Source: Anisakis pegreffii (Eukaryota > Nematoda > Chromadorea > Rhabditida > Anisakidae). From it: DNA of 64,000 nucleotides. The translations under genes were made by a program, and so were the position numbers. The stretch spans positions 48,171-112,170 of the forward strand of contig JAPYMA010000476.1 in NCBI GenBank assembly GCA_035041965.1, written 5' to 3'. Numbering within the stretch: the stretch's first letter is position 1; each line of letters starts with the position of its first letter. Shown one piece after another: positions 1 to 12,900 of this stretch. Below the pieces are notes generated by a model, which searched no databases, had not been told where the DNA came from, and was given only the letters and a program-made list of their open reading frames with translations.

Positions 1-381
1 TTTACAATAGATTGCGTGTTAGAATTATTGAAAACTCCAGTCAAGATGGATTTCAGCGAGAAAAAGAAAATTTAATTCAATAAATGCACAACATTAGAGC
101 TGATACCAGAGATCCAACAAAAACTTTTGCTATTAAAGCGCAATACGATTAAGTGATCATTGAAACAAACGGAACTATTGTAATATTAGCACAAAAATCT
201 ATAATGTTTAGTTTCAAAATTCTTCATAGAAAGTGAAAAAAAGCACTTGTTCCTCATAGAATAATTTTCAACTTACGAAACAATCAAGACACGAGACGAA
301 TTTACACGATGACAGATGCCGAAACATCGCTGTTCTTGAAATTTGAACGGTTAATAAAATAACCTGTACCTGATGATGCTC
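1..381. other. No gene recognised at left edge
   Basis: This is the 3' flank of the minus-strand phospholipase gene that ends at 382. I see no convincing exon, RNA gene or repeat here. It probably contains that gene's 3' UTR. Confidence 0.5.
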
Positions 382-3300
382 TTAGAACGACCTTGTATAT
401 AAACCATGTCGTTCTGAGAATTCGCGCAACTGTCGTGAAATTAATTGCATTTTCGATGGTCGTATCAGCAATGCTTCTGCCGTATCTTCTATTTTTGCAT
501 GATTCCGCCGAATATACAAACGTGCATCTTTTTGCATTTGAGCTAACCTATTTGAATAAATTAAGCTGTTCAAATTAGATATATTCAAGGATCGTTACTG
601 CTTCAAATTTCTAATTCCATCTAACCGATCCATCAACAAATAATGCTGGATCGCTGGATTGGCCAGGCTACAAATGAGCATAACATGAGCACTAAATAAT
701 TTAAATGAGCATTGTAAGAAAAATCAAGTCACTCTCTAAGAATCGAACGGACTAACTTATCAGGATCGATTTCGTCGAGAGTATATGGAAAACTCATATA
801 TGGATTGAGTCTAAAATACGTATTCGCTGGCAATAAATCATGCATACATAAATGCACCAATTCAGTGTCGGTGGCTGAATCAACTATACGCGTTATTTTC
901 TCTTGAACACCAGTTGATGACCTGAATTGAACACATATTCAACTGATTGCAATATCATAAACTGCATCATATTATTTACTTGTATTGTACTGAACATTAC
1001 TACAATGATCCTATAAGAGATCATCATGAGTGCTGACTGCATAATGACACAGATGATAGAAAGTAACTGACTTGATATGGGTGGTATCTAATTCGTTAAC
1101 GTGATGACCATTCCCAACAGAAACAACACACTGAAAACGTTCATTCGGCCACAGCATCCGTGCTTCATGCAGTGCTATAGCTGTTGGATTGTTCGCTAAT
1201 ACTCCACCGTCCTGATGAAGTACTGATCCCAAGAGCACCTTAAATTCTTTTTTCAGCAATGAAGAAATTTTTAATACCCTCAAGCAACTATTATAAAGCA
1301 ACTAATTGTTAAAATCATCATTTCAGTGACGAGAATAGGGTGTTTAAAAGAAAGAAATTTTACTGAATTCCGAACGGAAAATGCTGACGAAAATGACATA
1401 CTATTCACCAGAATGATAATGATTAGAGTAATGAAAACAATAATGATGATAACACTTGGAACAATAAAAATATCATTTCTAGTAATACTAGCCACAATAA
1501 TGATAATAATAACGATCCTAAAAACAACAGCAAAATGGAACTAATGATAATGAGAGAACCTCTTCAAAATAACCAGGTGCTGCAGTAGATGCTTGTAGCG
1601 CTTGCCATATCATATCCCTGCAATCACCTCTAAAATGGCCATCACGTCCAGGAGGATATTCATAATTACGGAATATATACGGTTGTAACATTGACGCATT
1701 CACTACGCAAGATATAATACTCAGCTTCGGTGCATTCAATGAGCGACAAGAATCAAGAATTGTCCAGTCATCACCAATTGCCTTTAATGGTACACTTTTC
1801 AATATTTTAAATATCGCAATGCTTCTCTTCGCTACACATTCTACAATCGTTATCGCGTTTCATTATATGCACATTATAAAGATATATACATCAAATAAAC
1901 ACTTTTCATCCCAGTGGCATTTTGATTAACGTTACTTACTCTAACAATCAAGGAAACAATCATCTCAACTACTCTCAAGAAAACTTTAAATATTCCGTAT
2001 TCAATAAAATGCTGTACAAATTTGTTCTCGGAAATCAATCCACACATTTTCAGAGCTTTCAACTCTTCTTTACATTATTAGGTTGTTCAAAAATCGATTG
2101 CAAATAAATTCAAATTCATATTTTTGTGATTCGCACTAAACTATATAACACCACTACCATTACCACCAACATGCACACATGCTCTATTAGATCACAGAGT
2201 ACTTCTCATGTCATAAAAAAACAAACCTTCCAATGAAAACGTAATATCTACATCAAGATTAAGACGAATTTCCAGCTCACCTTAATCAGAATGTCAATCC
2301 ATTTTTTCGTATTATAATATGAATGTGAGAGTAACAGCCCCGAAACACCAGAGAAACGACCTTGGGTGAATAAATCCTTTGAGATACTCATATAAATCTC
2401 CTTACAATGTTTGATGGAATACTTTTTTGCACCCAGTAGGATAGCTATGATGCCGCCTGTGCTTACACCAACAATGTGATCGAACATATCGGCCACCTTC
2501 AAATAATTATCTCGTTTATGTAATGACTTCAAGTTGTGATTGAAACAAAACGACATATTGAAAATAATGATAGTAAGGAACCTTGGGTCCGCCTAACGCA
2601 TCTTCGAGAGCTTGTAATACCTCGAGACCCATCATACCACGAGTCCCACCCCCATCAATTGATAGTATTCTAACTCCACATCCTTTCGGATAATTCACAT
2701 AACCAATCACCGATAAACATTTTCGGATATCACCTTTCAATTCTTCATCATCCGTTCTATGTAAACATTTCAATAATATCTTCATGAATCGTTTGTTCTG
2801 TAAATGTGTCATTAATTCAACGAATTTCGGAAACGTTATCTTGGTTTACCTACGAAATCAGCAAACCAAGATAACCTTTCCTATTTCACTGGAATATCGT
2901 CATGAGTGTGCACCCAAGAGAAGAAGTGTTATGAGATCATTATTTTTATCATCACAAATGTTATGAGATCGATTCTAATTTTCGTACTCAAAGAATATAC
3001 CCAAACATGACAACGCCAACTACTGTAAATAATGCATATATGCTTAAAGTACAATTTACGATTGATCAATCGTCAAAATTCAATCTTTCTATCAGTGTGC
3101 CATAATTTTCCCCGTGATTTGATGTTATAGTTCGCACTCCTATCTAATATTTTTAATAAAATACTACTGCTAAATTATGCTAATAATGATTTTAGTGAGT
3201 AATTATGATCCTGATACGACAAATAATAATTCACAATACCTGCATGGCAATTATGCGAGTTGATGGATATTCAATAAAATGATCACATATCTCTTGAAGT

Positions 3301-4188
3301 CTTAATTTGGTTAATTCATTCGAATTAGTATTCATCAGAAATTTATTCAATAAAGCCTGCGCTTGATTCGCAACTTCAACAATTGAGAAACGCTTCGTTA
3401 TTATGCGTGCTGATCTAAATGTTATAAGATCACACTATTTTAACGAATCATAAATCATGATTGTAATTATTGAAAATGGTAAAAATTAATAATGTGACAG
3501 ATCAGCGGTATCAAATACATCATTCTATGCGTCACAAAAAATGATTTGGACTCTTTCTAATGATCTCCTCCATTATTTATTCCACTCTTATCAATAGACT
3601 CATTCTTTGATGAACTGACATTTTATGCCGATAATCATCATCACACTACCGAAGTTTCATTAAATTACTGAAAGTCATGAATTTGATTAAGTAATGAAAT
3701 GAACGGAAATAAACGAAAATTCTTACATCGTCTTTTTTTCGGTGAGCTCAGCCTTTGGCTGTTGGCTGTTTGAGCTCCATAATGAACTAACAACACCAGA
3801 TAAATATCCCAAGTATGTTGGTTGTGGTTCTTTCTTATTGTCATCTTCTGATGGTTTAATAACGGTCGGTAGTGTTGACTGAGGTGAGTCCTGAAGCACA
3901 TGACACTCACAATCAAATCGATAACAAATACTGAGTCACTCGTCGGATATCACAATCTTTCAAAGAGTTATTTTCAGAAGGAAGTCTGCTATCAACTACT
4001 GAGTTCGCCTCTAAAACTTTGGTTAGTTTCAACTGAATCAATGAACGATCAAACAAAACAATCCTAACCGCCGACTGATCACTTGAACTTGATGCAGCAA
4101 GCGTTGCTTTCGAAACAACTTCTTCACTCGCTGAAGACCTCCAAAACCGTAATATTGCTAATGACGATCGTGACATACGGTTTAACAT
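382..4188 (-). CDS. PNPLA8: Patatin-like calcium-independent phospholipase A2, iPLA2-gamma (PNPLA8) type
   Basis: Nine exons on the minus strand join in frame: 4188-3940, 3890-3727, 3414-3240, 2797-2582, 2496-2281, 1781-1560, 1238-1072, 921-757 and 547-382. They total 1740 nt, or 579 aa plus stop. Seen in the product: a glycine-rich loop SIDGGGTRG near residues 242-250, the nucleophile elbow GVSTGG with Ser near 280, and the DGG motif with Asp near 424. Together these form the Ser/Asp dyad of patatin-fold lipases. Flanking blocks such as [11 protein letters not shown] and the C-terminal block [12 protein letters not shown] also match the mitochondrial/peroxisomal PNPLA8 family, which hydrolyses acyl chains of membrane phospholipids. 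Introns are as short as 49 bp. The first exon follows an acceptor (CTAATTTCAG) 36 bp before the ATG, so the 5' end is either trans-spliced or has further exons. The N-terminus is basic and Ser-rich, compatible with a mitochondrial presequence, but that is inference. Family assignment is strong; the start is less certain. Confidence 0.9.
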
Positions 4189-5525
4189 ACTCGTAATTAT
4201 TGTTATTACAGTTTGAACACTCTGAAATTAGAAGAAATCAACAATGACGCATCCTTTCTGACTACGAAGCAATTTTATGACACGAGAAAGGAGTTGGAAT
4301 TCAAATTTGACGCTGAATTTAAATGGTATACAAATTCAAATTATCTCTTGAAAGCGGATGGAGAGTTCACATTCTCATGTGATCGTATTTAAAATTAGAA
4401 ATGTTGAAGAGGAACGAACCAGCAGTTGGCATTGATTTCTTACGGATGAGATATAGCCGCGATCTTACACCATCCACTAATTCAACTAGGAACTCATCTG
4501 ATCACGTGACATCGGTAAATAAAACGGCATTACGTGCGTCACGAAATCTTCAGTCATACACAAATGTGGGGTGATTCGGCCAAGACTCACAACGTGCCAC
4601 AATGCTCAAGTTGCCTGCAAACATCAAAAATCGCTCGCTCGCTCGCATGGCCATATTCCTAACCCTCTGACACGGGATTCGGATTAACAATGGAGATGGT
4701 TAATTGAATGAGGCAATGAGTAGTAATTTTAAAGTTACTTCAGTCTTGACATATTATTAAGAAACAACATATTGCCATGAAACAGCTCATAATCCATAGG
4801 GTTCATGATGATTATCCAGACGTAATGATTATAATGAAGGCTGTAAAGCTTATCGTTGAATTCACTGTGCATAAGATTTCACACTTCCTACTGATATCAA
4901 ATATGTCAAGTTTGGTACTGATTAATGCTCATTTGGAATAATTGCTATATATGCTAACAGAGAAGAAAAACAGAATCTTCATTAAACTGTACTATCATCT
5001 TTTGAAAATATTTTGTTTTCTTTAGAGAGTGCTTTAAAACAAACTGAACCAAATCACTCGATCGATGCACGGATAAATATTTTTTTCTGATGTGATTAAG
5101 AAGCTCGGATTTTGATTTACTCACCTACTCCTTGCAAGTCCAGAACTGATTATGCGTGTCTGATGTCCAAACCCTATCCTATTTAAAATCTTAATGTTAG
5201 CAACAAATTCGTTCTTTTAAATGTTAAGAAATGAAGTTCGGCGAATTATAAAGCTATGTAAACGTGGCTTCATCGAGTCAATTCGTGAATATATCACATA
5301 ATTTATCTCAATTAATGGTAATCTAATTGAGGATAACAGGTATTGGTATTTAGGTATGTGCAGATGGTAATGATGATGATGACCTATATACCCGTCCAAA
5401 TATAACAATGTAAATCGCTCCAAATACTTTCAATAAAGTTGAATAAATACTTTCCCAAATGCCACTTCCACAAACAATCGCTATCCCATCCCATCCTATC
5501 CCATTCCATCTATTCGATCATCACA
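4189..5525. other. Intergenic region between divergent genes
   Basis: This separates the minus-strand phospholipase from the plus-strand secreted-protein gene, so it presumably holds both promoters. A good acceptor on the minus strand (CTAATTTCAG) lies just upstream of the phospholipase ATG, near 4220-4230, and is a candidate spliced-leader site. I found no further exon, RNA gene or clear repeat. Confidence 0.4.
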
Positions 5526-8052
5526 ATGCGTTCGTCAGCACCGTTATTCTCAATCATCTTCATTGCAATTTTGCAACACCATTTCACAATTTCAGGTTAA
5601 TTTTACGGTTTAGTAGTAAATTTTGTCGAATCTATCTTAGAATTCTGAGTTTATATTCTACGAATTTGTAGCATTAAGTGTTCAAAACGAGACTGATCAG
5701 TCTTATTGTTTGAGGAAGTTGTAGGAAATGAGCGTTGAGTAGTGTGAAAATATGTAACATAAGATTAGCTAACATGCGTATTTTTCGTGCTTTAGCAAAA
5801 AGAGTCCAACTTTAGTGCTATCTGTAAGTGTTCATTAAAGCATTCTTGAATGCGTCAACAAATCTGATAACTTCAATTGTTCACAGTCGCGTTGACTGCT
5901 AAGTTCCGACCTCAAACTACTCGTATACATGTGCATTTTTGATAAAATCATGAATAATCTCCGAATAACATAAATGTAGTTAATTCACTTGCCTTTAAGA
6001 CGATATATTGAAGAAATTTTACAGACACATCGTTTCAAGAAACAAATCGTCGAGTTACTCATCAGATAATCAATCCATTATTACATCCACTCTTAAAGTT
6101 ATTCGATATAATGGAAAACAATATAAGACAATTGGAACATGCTGATGAGGTTCAATCTATCTCAAACATTTTTTCATTTACTCACCGGCTTGTTGTTCGT
6201 TCAAATGCACTCAACGTGCCGATCGCCATCAGCAAGATGAAGTTTCCGCTTGATCAATCTTTATTACACCTCCACTGTAACAATAAGGATAGATACATCG
6301 TTTCATAGACTCCTTATAGCATTATTACCTACGAAATGTCACCAGTCTTGCATCTTTGGATAATTTAAATCGCTGCTGCTTTCATTAGGAGGTATTCCAA
6401 AACTTTTATACTGGTAGATGTGGAAAACACTAGAAAGAGGAGCGTAATCAATGGGGGAGGAGGTGGCAAGGGACGCGTCTTCTCTGGAGGCTGGAAAAAA
6501 GGGCAAAAGTAAAGGAGGAAAAGAGAGGAGAAAAAACAAGGGAACGAAGAAGAAGCAAAAGATAAAAAATTACATGCCAATATTCGGTTTTCGCCTCATT
6601 CGAAGCAAAAGAATTAAATCCGTTTTTGGGCCAAGTTCCCCTTCGCGCCCCTCCCTCCTCTAAAAAATTCTGACCAAGCCCCTCTCTGAGTATATTCGCA
6701 TTTGATTCGTCATCAACAAATGATTGAATGAACAGATGAATGAATCTGATTTTGTAGAAATAAAATTCAGATTGCAAAAAAGCAGTATGACGAAAAGCTG
6801 CCAGAGTCGATATTCGATTTGTTGACACCAAAACCAACCACAACAACACCGAAACCAATAATCGAACGATTATTTGAACCATTTCTCAATCCTATCAAAA
6901 ATGAATTAAATAAATTCAAAGAGGTTATTTTCAATGTCTTGCTCCATCACTTCATATTGTATTTCTTCAGCGACTAATATCACATTCTCTGAATGTGCTG
7001 AATTTCGATACGGATCAAGAGAATAAAAACAAAATCATTTGATGAGTTTTTTGTTCATTCTTTGCAAGAAATGTTTTCATTTTTAGGCAACAGAAATGAC
7101 CAAACGTAATCACCAACGCATCTCAGAGCACGGTAGATTGCCGATATCAAACGACAACGAGATCGTATCTCCGAACGTAATGACGAACAGTGACTCAGCA
7201 CGTCGTTCACCATCGAAATTTGTTGACGACAATAAAATCACTTCGCAATCATCATATGATGATCATGAGGTAATCCTAACAGAATATATTGACTATCGTT
7301 GACTTAACCATCTTTTCGAGAGTTTTTATTAGTATAGGCGTCTCAGTTCCTCTAATTATATTCTGTCGTCTCGATTCCATAATGTCAAGAAAACCGAACA
7401 TTTGTCAGGTTGAATTCTATAGCTTGATCCATGTGCGAGTTTGTTTTCAGCACCGTTTCCAACCTTCATATCTTCTAATGAATAAATAATCCCTATGAAA
7501 AATAATAATGATAGTATGAAAAATAATCCATCTCTATTTATTGCAAGTTTGCATTAGAGAATTCAACAGAAGGGAAACAAATTGACAGTGTTACAATCGA
7601 CTTTCATTACATAGGGACCACAAATCATGTCACTGCTTGAGTCGTTCGGTCAAAATGTGCATAAAGATGACGAAATGCACGTTGGTAGAGATAAGTCCGT
7701 CAATATACTCGGAATGCCAGTTGGGAGACGAGATGGATTAATCTTTAATCCTTTAAATGGAATCAGTTTGGGGAATCAGGATATGTACGGTCCTGTTGCA
7801 ATCAACGATAAATACAATATCAACTGGGGATTTATCGATAAAATCGGTCGATTGATTGATTCTTTATCAGACAAGGTTATTCATTATGTTTTCTAAGCAA
7901 TATAATCAAAAATTATTCGGCACTTTCTTATGCAATGATCATTTCATCATATGCCCATTAGTCACATATTTCTGAGAATCTTTGCTACCATTTTCCAGAA
8001 AGGAAGACTTATTTATCACAAATTCATCCGAAGAGATGCAAGAATTTGTTAA
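5526..8052 (+). CDS. Putative secreted protein of unknown family
   Basis: Exons 5526-5595, 6025-6149, 6771-6923, 7087-7269 and 7615-7875 join in consistent phase, each with good acceptor and donor bases. A short last exon is placed at 7999-8052. The model gives about 281 aa. Residues 1-24 (MRSSAPLFSIIFIAILQHHF...) look like a signal peptide. The rest is hydrophilic, with a TPKPTTTTPKP linker in exon 3, a Ser/Asp/Asn-rich exon 4, and an Ile/Gly/Asn-rich exon 5. No enzyme motif or known domain is visible. The C-terminus is ambiguous: from an acceptor at 7998 the frame ends at 8052, while an acceptor 4 bp later gives a different 20-residue acidic tail. Exons are separated by moderately long introns; one carries a polypurine tract. 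Exon phases make this a real gene; the function is unknown. Confidence 0.65.
6450..6585 (+). repeat. Polypurine-rich tract inside an intron
   Basis: About 130 bp of almost pure A/G on the plus strand, beginning GGGGGAGGAGG and continuing as GGAGGAAAAGAGAGG-type runs. It lies in the intron between 6149 and 6771 of the secreted-protein gene. It produces spurious Lys/Gly-rich open frames. It is a low-complexity sequence that could form triplex or G-rich structure. Confidence 0.6.
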
Positions 8053-9119
8053 AATCAATCACTGAATTAACTGAAAAAAAAACAATTACTTTAAAACAAT
8101 CCGATTTCAGTTGATTTTAATGCAGTAACACTTACGACAGCTATCTTATGATTACCTAACTACAAGTTGAACTCGTTTCATTTCAGGTGTAATTAAACGA
8201 ACACCTGTGTAATTTAACATAAGGTGCACGATATACTGACATACATTGTCATGTGGTCATATCATGTTAATTATCAAGATCATTATCTATACTCAGTTTC
8301 CGAATATTTCGTTGATATCAACTTCAAATACCTCGTTATTCCGTTACTATCCATTATTGTGCGTTTATGGAGGAATGTGTGGGAAGAAGATTGCGATCTC
8401 ACAATCTCTTGTTGTGATCTCTTGTCAGATAGAAACATTCAATATCGATCAATAATTTGTTTATGCCTGTCTTGTAAACGATATTATTTTTGTGAATGCA
8501 ACATTGATTGTATGGAAATATTCTGAAATCATTTCTTGTATAAAACAAACTCGTACACTCTCACACACTAATGATTATTTCATATCCTAATACCTTATCT
8601 AAATTTCGAATGCAAAATTCAGTTTTCATTTTGCTCAGTGGACGACGAATCACGTATGCCTTTGATATAATAATAACTGATTATGGAAGGAGAAACCAAA
8701 TCCCCAAAAGAGACTGCAGATAATCTGAGCAGATGAATTAATGGAAAAATAACTGGAAAATATACGAGTTTCTATTGGATCTATTTCGAGCAATAAATCT
8801 ATGCATAAAACGGCGGTTAAGAATTGCCATTACGACAGAAGTGGTATCCATTCAATTGGTTAATCACCTTAAGTCTTTCGTGACTTCTTTTTCGATTATT
8901 AATCCTATTGACTAATTGAGTTTATTAGGAATGTGAGTGTTTCCGAGTGCGATTGAAATAAGTCATTCGTTTCGATTCAGTGAGCGTAAACAAAACGGAT
9001 CAAAACCCTTGAACAAATAAGTGACATTGTTATGTGCTCAACAAAGGTGCGACTGAAAAGAACTTTCGATATAGTCATACTTCAGAGTGACTCTTAGTGT
9101 ACGTCTTAACACTCAATTA
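8053..9119. other. Intergenic region, nothing recognised
   Basis: This lies between two convergent gene ends. A 100-codon plus-strand open frame at 8224-8526 has no splice context or family signature that I can support. No RNA gene or repeat was seen. Confidence 0.4.
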
Positions 9120-9960
9120 TTAACAAACAGAATTTCGTATTTGGATTTCATCGAGGTCAATAAGCAATTCAACATTCGACATTGCTTGCGCCTGCATAAT
9201 TTCATACACGACATACGAATGCACTTGAACTGCGACACCTTCTGTGCCGTTACCATCGTCACACTGTGAACCAAAAAATGCCATTCGTTCAGCGTGCGAA
9301 CATGAAAGATGCACACCGTGATCCGTTGAAATGAAAAAGAGTAATTTCGTAACATTTTATTAATATCAGGTGATGTAAGACCTTATCAGTCACTTTAGTT
9401 TTTATCTGATAAAAACTGATAATTTTGTCCTGAAAAGATGTGACATTTTGATATTGGCACGGTAGATCTTATGAGCTTAAGAAGTATCACCCTTGCCCAC
9501 ATACGATCTCTGCCCACTTACTTTGTGCGCTTCATGATTTGTTATTGCGTGACATCTACCGACTAAGGTGCACAAGTGTTGTGGATGTGACACGATCATA
9601 TGGGTCAAGATCGTGAGACATCTAACCGATCTTAACAGATTCACGTAAACGACTTGCTCGTTTGTCATTATGTTGCAGAACACTTCGAGTGCAATTCGAA
9701 TAATGAAATAAATGCAATGAATCAGTAATGTTGTTTCAATCGAGGCAATTAATAGAACTGAATCAAAAATTGTTTATTCACATGAATGTTTATTGAGTGC
9801 ATAAATCGAAAGTGTTCAACGATTCCATGAATGGAACAAAGATGTGCGATAAAATAGGACGGACATATATCTCATAAATGAACAACGAGTGACCATTTTG
9901 ATTCACCGCACCAAATGAATAGGCTGCCAGCCGTCTTCCCACTTCTCCATGTTCTGTCAT
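9120..9960 (-). CDS. Hypothetical 142-aa protein with one hydrophobic segment
   Basis: Three minus-strand exons, 9960-9912, 9757-9522 and 9263-9120, close in phase (429 nt). The donor at 9521 is GTAAGT and the acceptors are TTGATTCAG and TTCACAG, all good. The product starts MTEHGEVGRRLAAYSF. A hydrophobic stretch of roughly residues 14-40 (LLIASIETTLLIHCIYFII) may be a transmembrane helix. The rest is a mixed Cys/His-containing segment and an acidic C-terminus ending IQIRNSVC. The ATG follows an acceptor (ATTGTCAG) by 8 bp, consistent with trans-splicing. I do not recognise the family. The gene lies head to head with the secreted-protein gene at 9997, only 36 bp between start codons. Confidence 0.5.
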
Positions 9961-9996
9961 AACGATAACTGACAATTGTACAAGTGAACAAACGCC

Positions 9997-12900
9997 ATGA
10001 TGCATCGTTGTGCATCGTTCGTTTTGTTGTTTATTTATATTTGTTTTGTTGACTTCAACTATTCGGCTAAACCGACTTTTGCTGAGACGGTATTCGATCT
10101 AAGTCCCGATCTTCCGGATGAATCGATTTCAGAAAGCGAAGATGGGCAATATTCCACTGAAACCGTTCAAATATTAGCAATAACAACAACAAAAACACCT
10201 CCTGTGTCAAATGAACCGCCACCGCCGCCACCGTTGTTAAACTATCAGCCAAATCAAAATGGTATATTCCCATCGCTGAAACCTTTGGGTATATCACCGG
10301 ATTTAGTCCCTACAATCCCCGCTAACAATCAGCAACCATTCTTGCCACCTATTCAAGTCAGCCCATCCGTCTTCGCCCCACCTCATCCACAAAACTTTGA
10401 ATCGATAAATCAACTTCAGCCCAGTGCACGTGTAATTGTTCAACCTCATATTCAAACACAAACTCCGATTCCGCTCCAGTCGACCAGGGTCGTGAATGTT
10501 TCTCACCCGCAGTTCCCAACGCAGTCCGCACTTCATAATTCTCAGCATTCAGAAGCAACCCCTCCACGAGGTCTTCTCCATAGAAGTGAGTCTATCGTCC
10601 ACACTCCCGTGAATCTCCCTACTCAAAGGCATCCGCACGAACCAATATCCGTGTTCTGGTTCAAAGAACGTTACGACGTATCGAGTAAGTTACCTTTGAC
10701 TTCGTTCTGTTCTGTTATCACCTTTAATATCAACGTTATTCGTTATTATTACCATTTATCATTTTTATAGTTACTGTTGTTGTTGTCATTATAATTACTG
10801 CTATCAACAGTATTATTATTATGATCACTACTATTGTTGTCCTCTTCATAAATCACCCGTGCTGAGATTGAATCGCCGAATTAAAGAAAACATCGTCATT
10901 AAAACATCGTTGATCGCTCTCATATGAATAAGATTAGATTGTATCGTGACGGATTCTAAAATGAAAAATTCCGCAGTCAATGGGAGTGTTTGTAATCGTT
11001 TTGATCAAAAACCGGACCTTGGGAGAACCCCGATTGTGTGGCCGAAATTGAGAGCCGATACCATCTCTAATTAATCTTCTTGAACAAGCTACTATAGTAA
11101 ACTTTGAACGCTTGAAATAAATGTCTTAAAATTGATCGTTGACCAAATCTCAAACATTAAGTAACATTGATTTTACTTCAGGTAACATTGATTAAGCATT
11201 TTGGGAGGGGTTTGTTAAGATTGAATCTTTTCGTGAGTTGAATATTTTGTTGGAATGGGCTGATTGAACAGCAGTTATCTGAAACAACGATTGAATGAAA
11301 TAAAGAAGATTCTATCGGCGTGAAATTTGTGGTTTTTGGTTGGTTTGTGGATGTTCTTTGGAATTATTCAATGACTGAAAACAAAACACATTTATTTATT
11401 CGAGTTGCTCGAGTCGAAATGTTTATTAAAATTTATAAGTGCTAATGAATATTTGTTCTTAACTGATTTCATTTATACAAAACAAACGCAATCGTCATCA
11501 GAAATGTTCATAATTTACCGTTCAAATACTGAATGATGCTCATAAATTCTTCAAACTTTCGCAATTGTCATACCGATGTGTGTACCTAACGGATGATATG
11601 TCTATCATTCAATCATTCGTAATGCGTAATCACTGATGCAAACACGTTTTTTTTGGGCACAATGTTCAAATTAACACGATCTATTTCCTGTTTGAGAATG
11701 TTTTGAATGATCTCATTGGTTCATAGTTAATTAGGTTTTAATATGAGATGCTGTGTACATTCGTCATGGTTTATTTCATTGATACTCTTCTGATCTGATA
11801 ATCACCGAATGGTTAAGCATATCTGCAGGTGAATCGATGAAGTGTTCAGCAAGTTAGATTAATATTTACGCTATATATTCTTCTAAAATCGAAAAAGCGT
11901 CTGGTCAAATTAATTAATGCATTTTGAAGTCAGACAGGACAATGAATAGACTGGTGAATTATTAATTAATTGGGAGACTACAAGGGATCATTACTACCAT
12001 ACAATCACTTAGAGCTCTAGCTGCTGAAAAATAACATGAAAAACGAAAGAGCATGGATGATGACAAAAATACCCGCATGTCCTCAAATGTCAGTGAATAA
12101 ATTCCACGAAAAACAGAAGAATCAGTGGTTCTTGGAAGGTCATCAGCCGATGGAATGTTTCTGCCCCGTTAAAGCGGTTCATAAAACATCTCAAATTTAT
12201 TATTAATTTCGACGAAAGTTGCAACCGCTCTGCCACTGTACTAATACAATAATGTACTAGTATAACGAAAGTACTAATACTGTACTGATGTAAACACTGC
12301 TATGGTACAAATATAACAGTGCTCGTCATGACCACTGTAAAACTATTAACGTAATTAGCACTATTTGAATGCATTTCCTTTCAACCGTATCTTAACCACA
12401 TTTATGTCAGTATTGTCTCATATTAATTCAAATAAACAATACAAGTTGCAGCATGTTCAAAAGATTTCCGAAAAGTGGCAGCAGAATTTCAACGCAAATT
12501 ACCACGGAACATAATTCGAAATAGTAAAGATACTAAAATTATTGCAATGGTTGAACGGATATTAACGGACTGCCATAGAAAGTCAGCCACGAATCACTGG
12601 AATCGAATATCCGATCTCCTTCCAAAAGTTGCTCTCTCATTGAGGTTATTTTTCATTTCCCTTACTTGTCTTAAATTCACTCCAATTTCATTCACTACTA
12701 CAATATTACACATCACTTTAAAATTTTATCATTCGTCAATCAGGAAATTGAAGTGATTTGATCGGAGTGAGTGACGTGTCGGTATATATTCAATTGCTTG
12801 GAAGTTCGATGATGGTGTTAACAGAAGCAGGCTTTAAACATTGCCACAAAAATGAAATTATAATACATTAAAACTATAATACTGGCGCGTTATTGTAATT

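Noticed and set aside
8224..8526. 100-codon plus-strand open frame
   Set aside because: No family match by eye, no signal peptide, no splice context; hydrophobic and Cys-rich mix typical of AT-rich chance frames.
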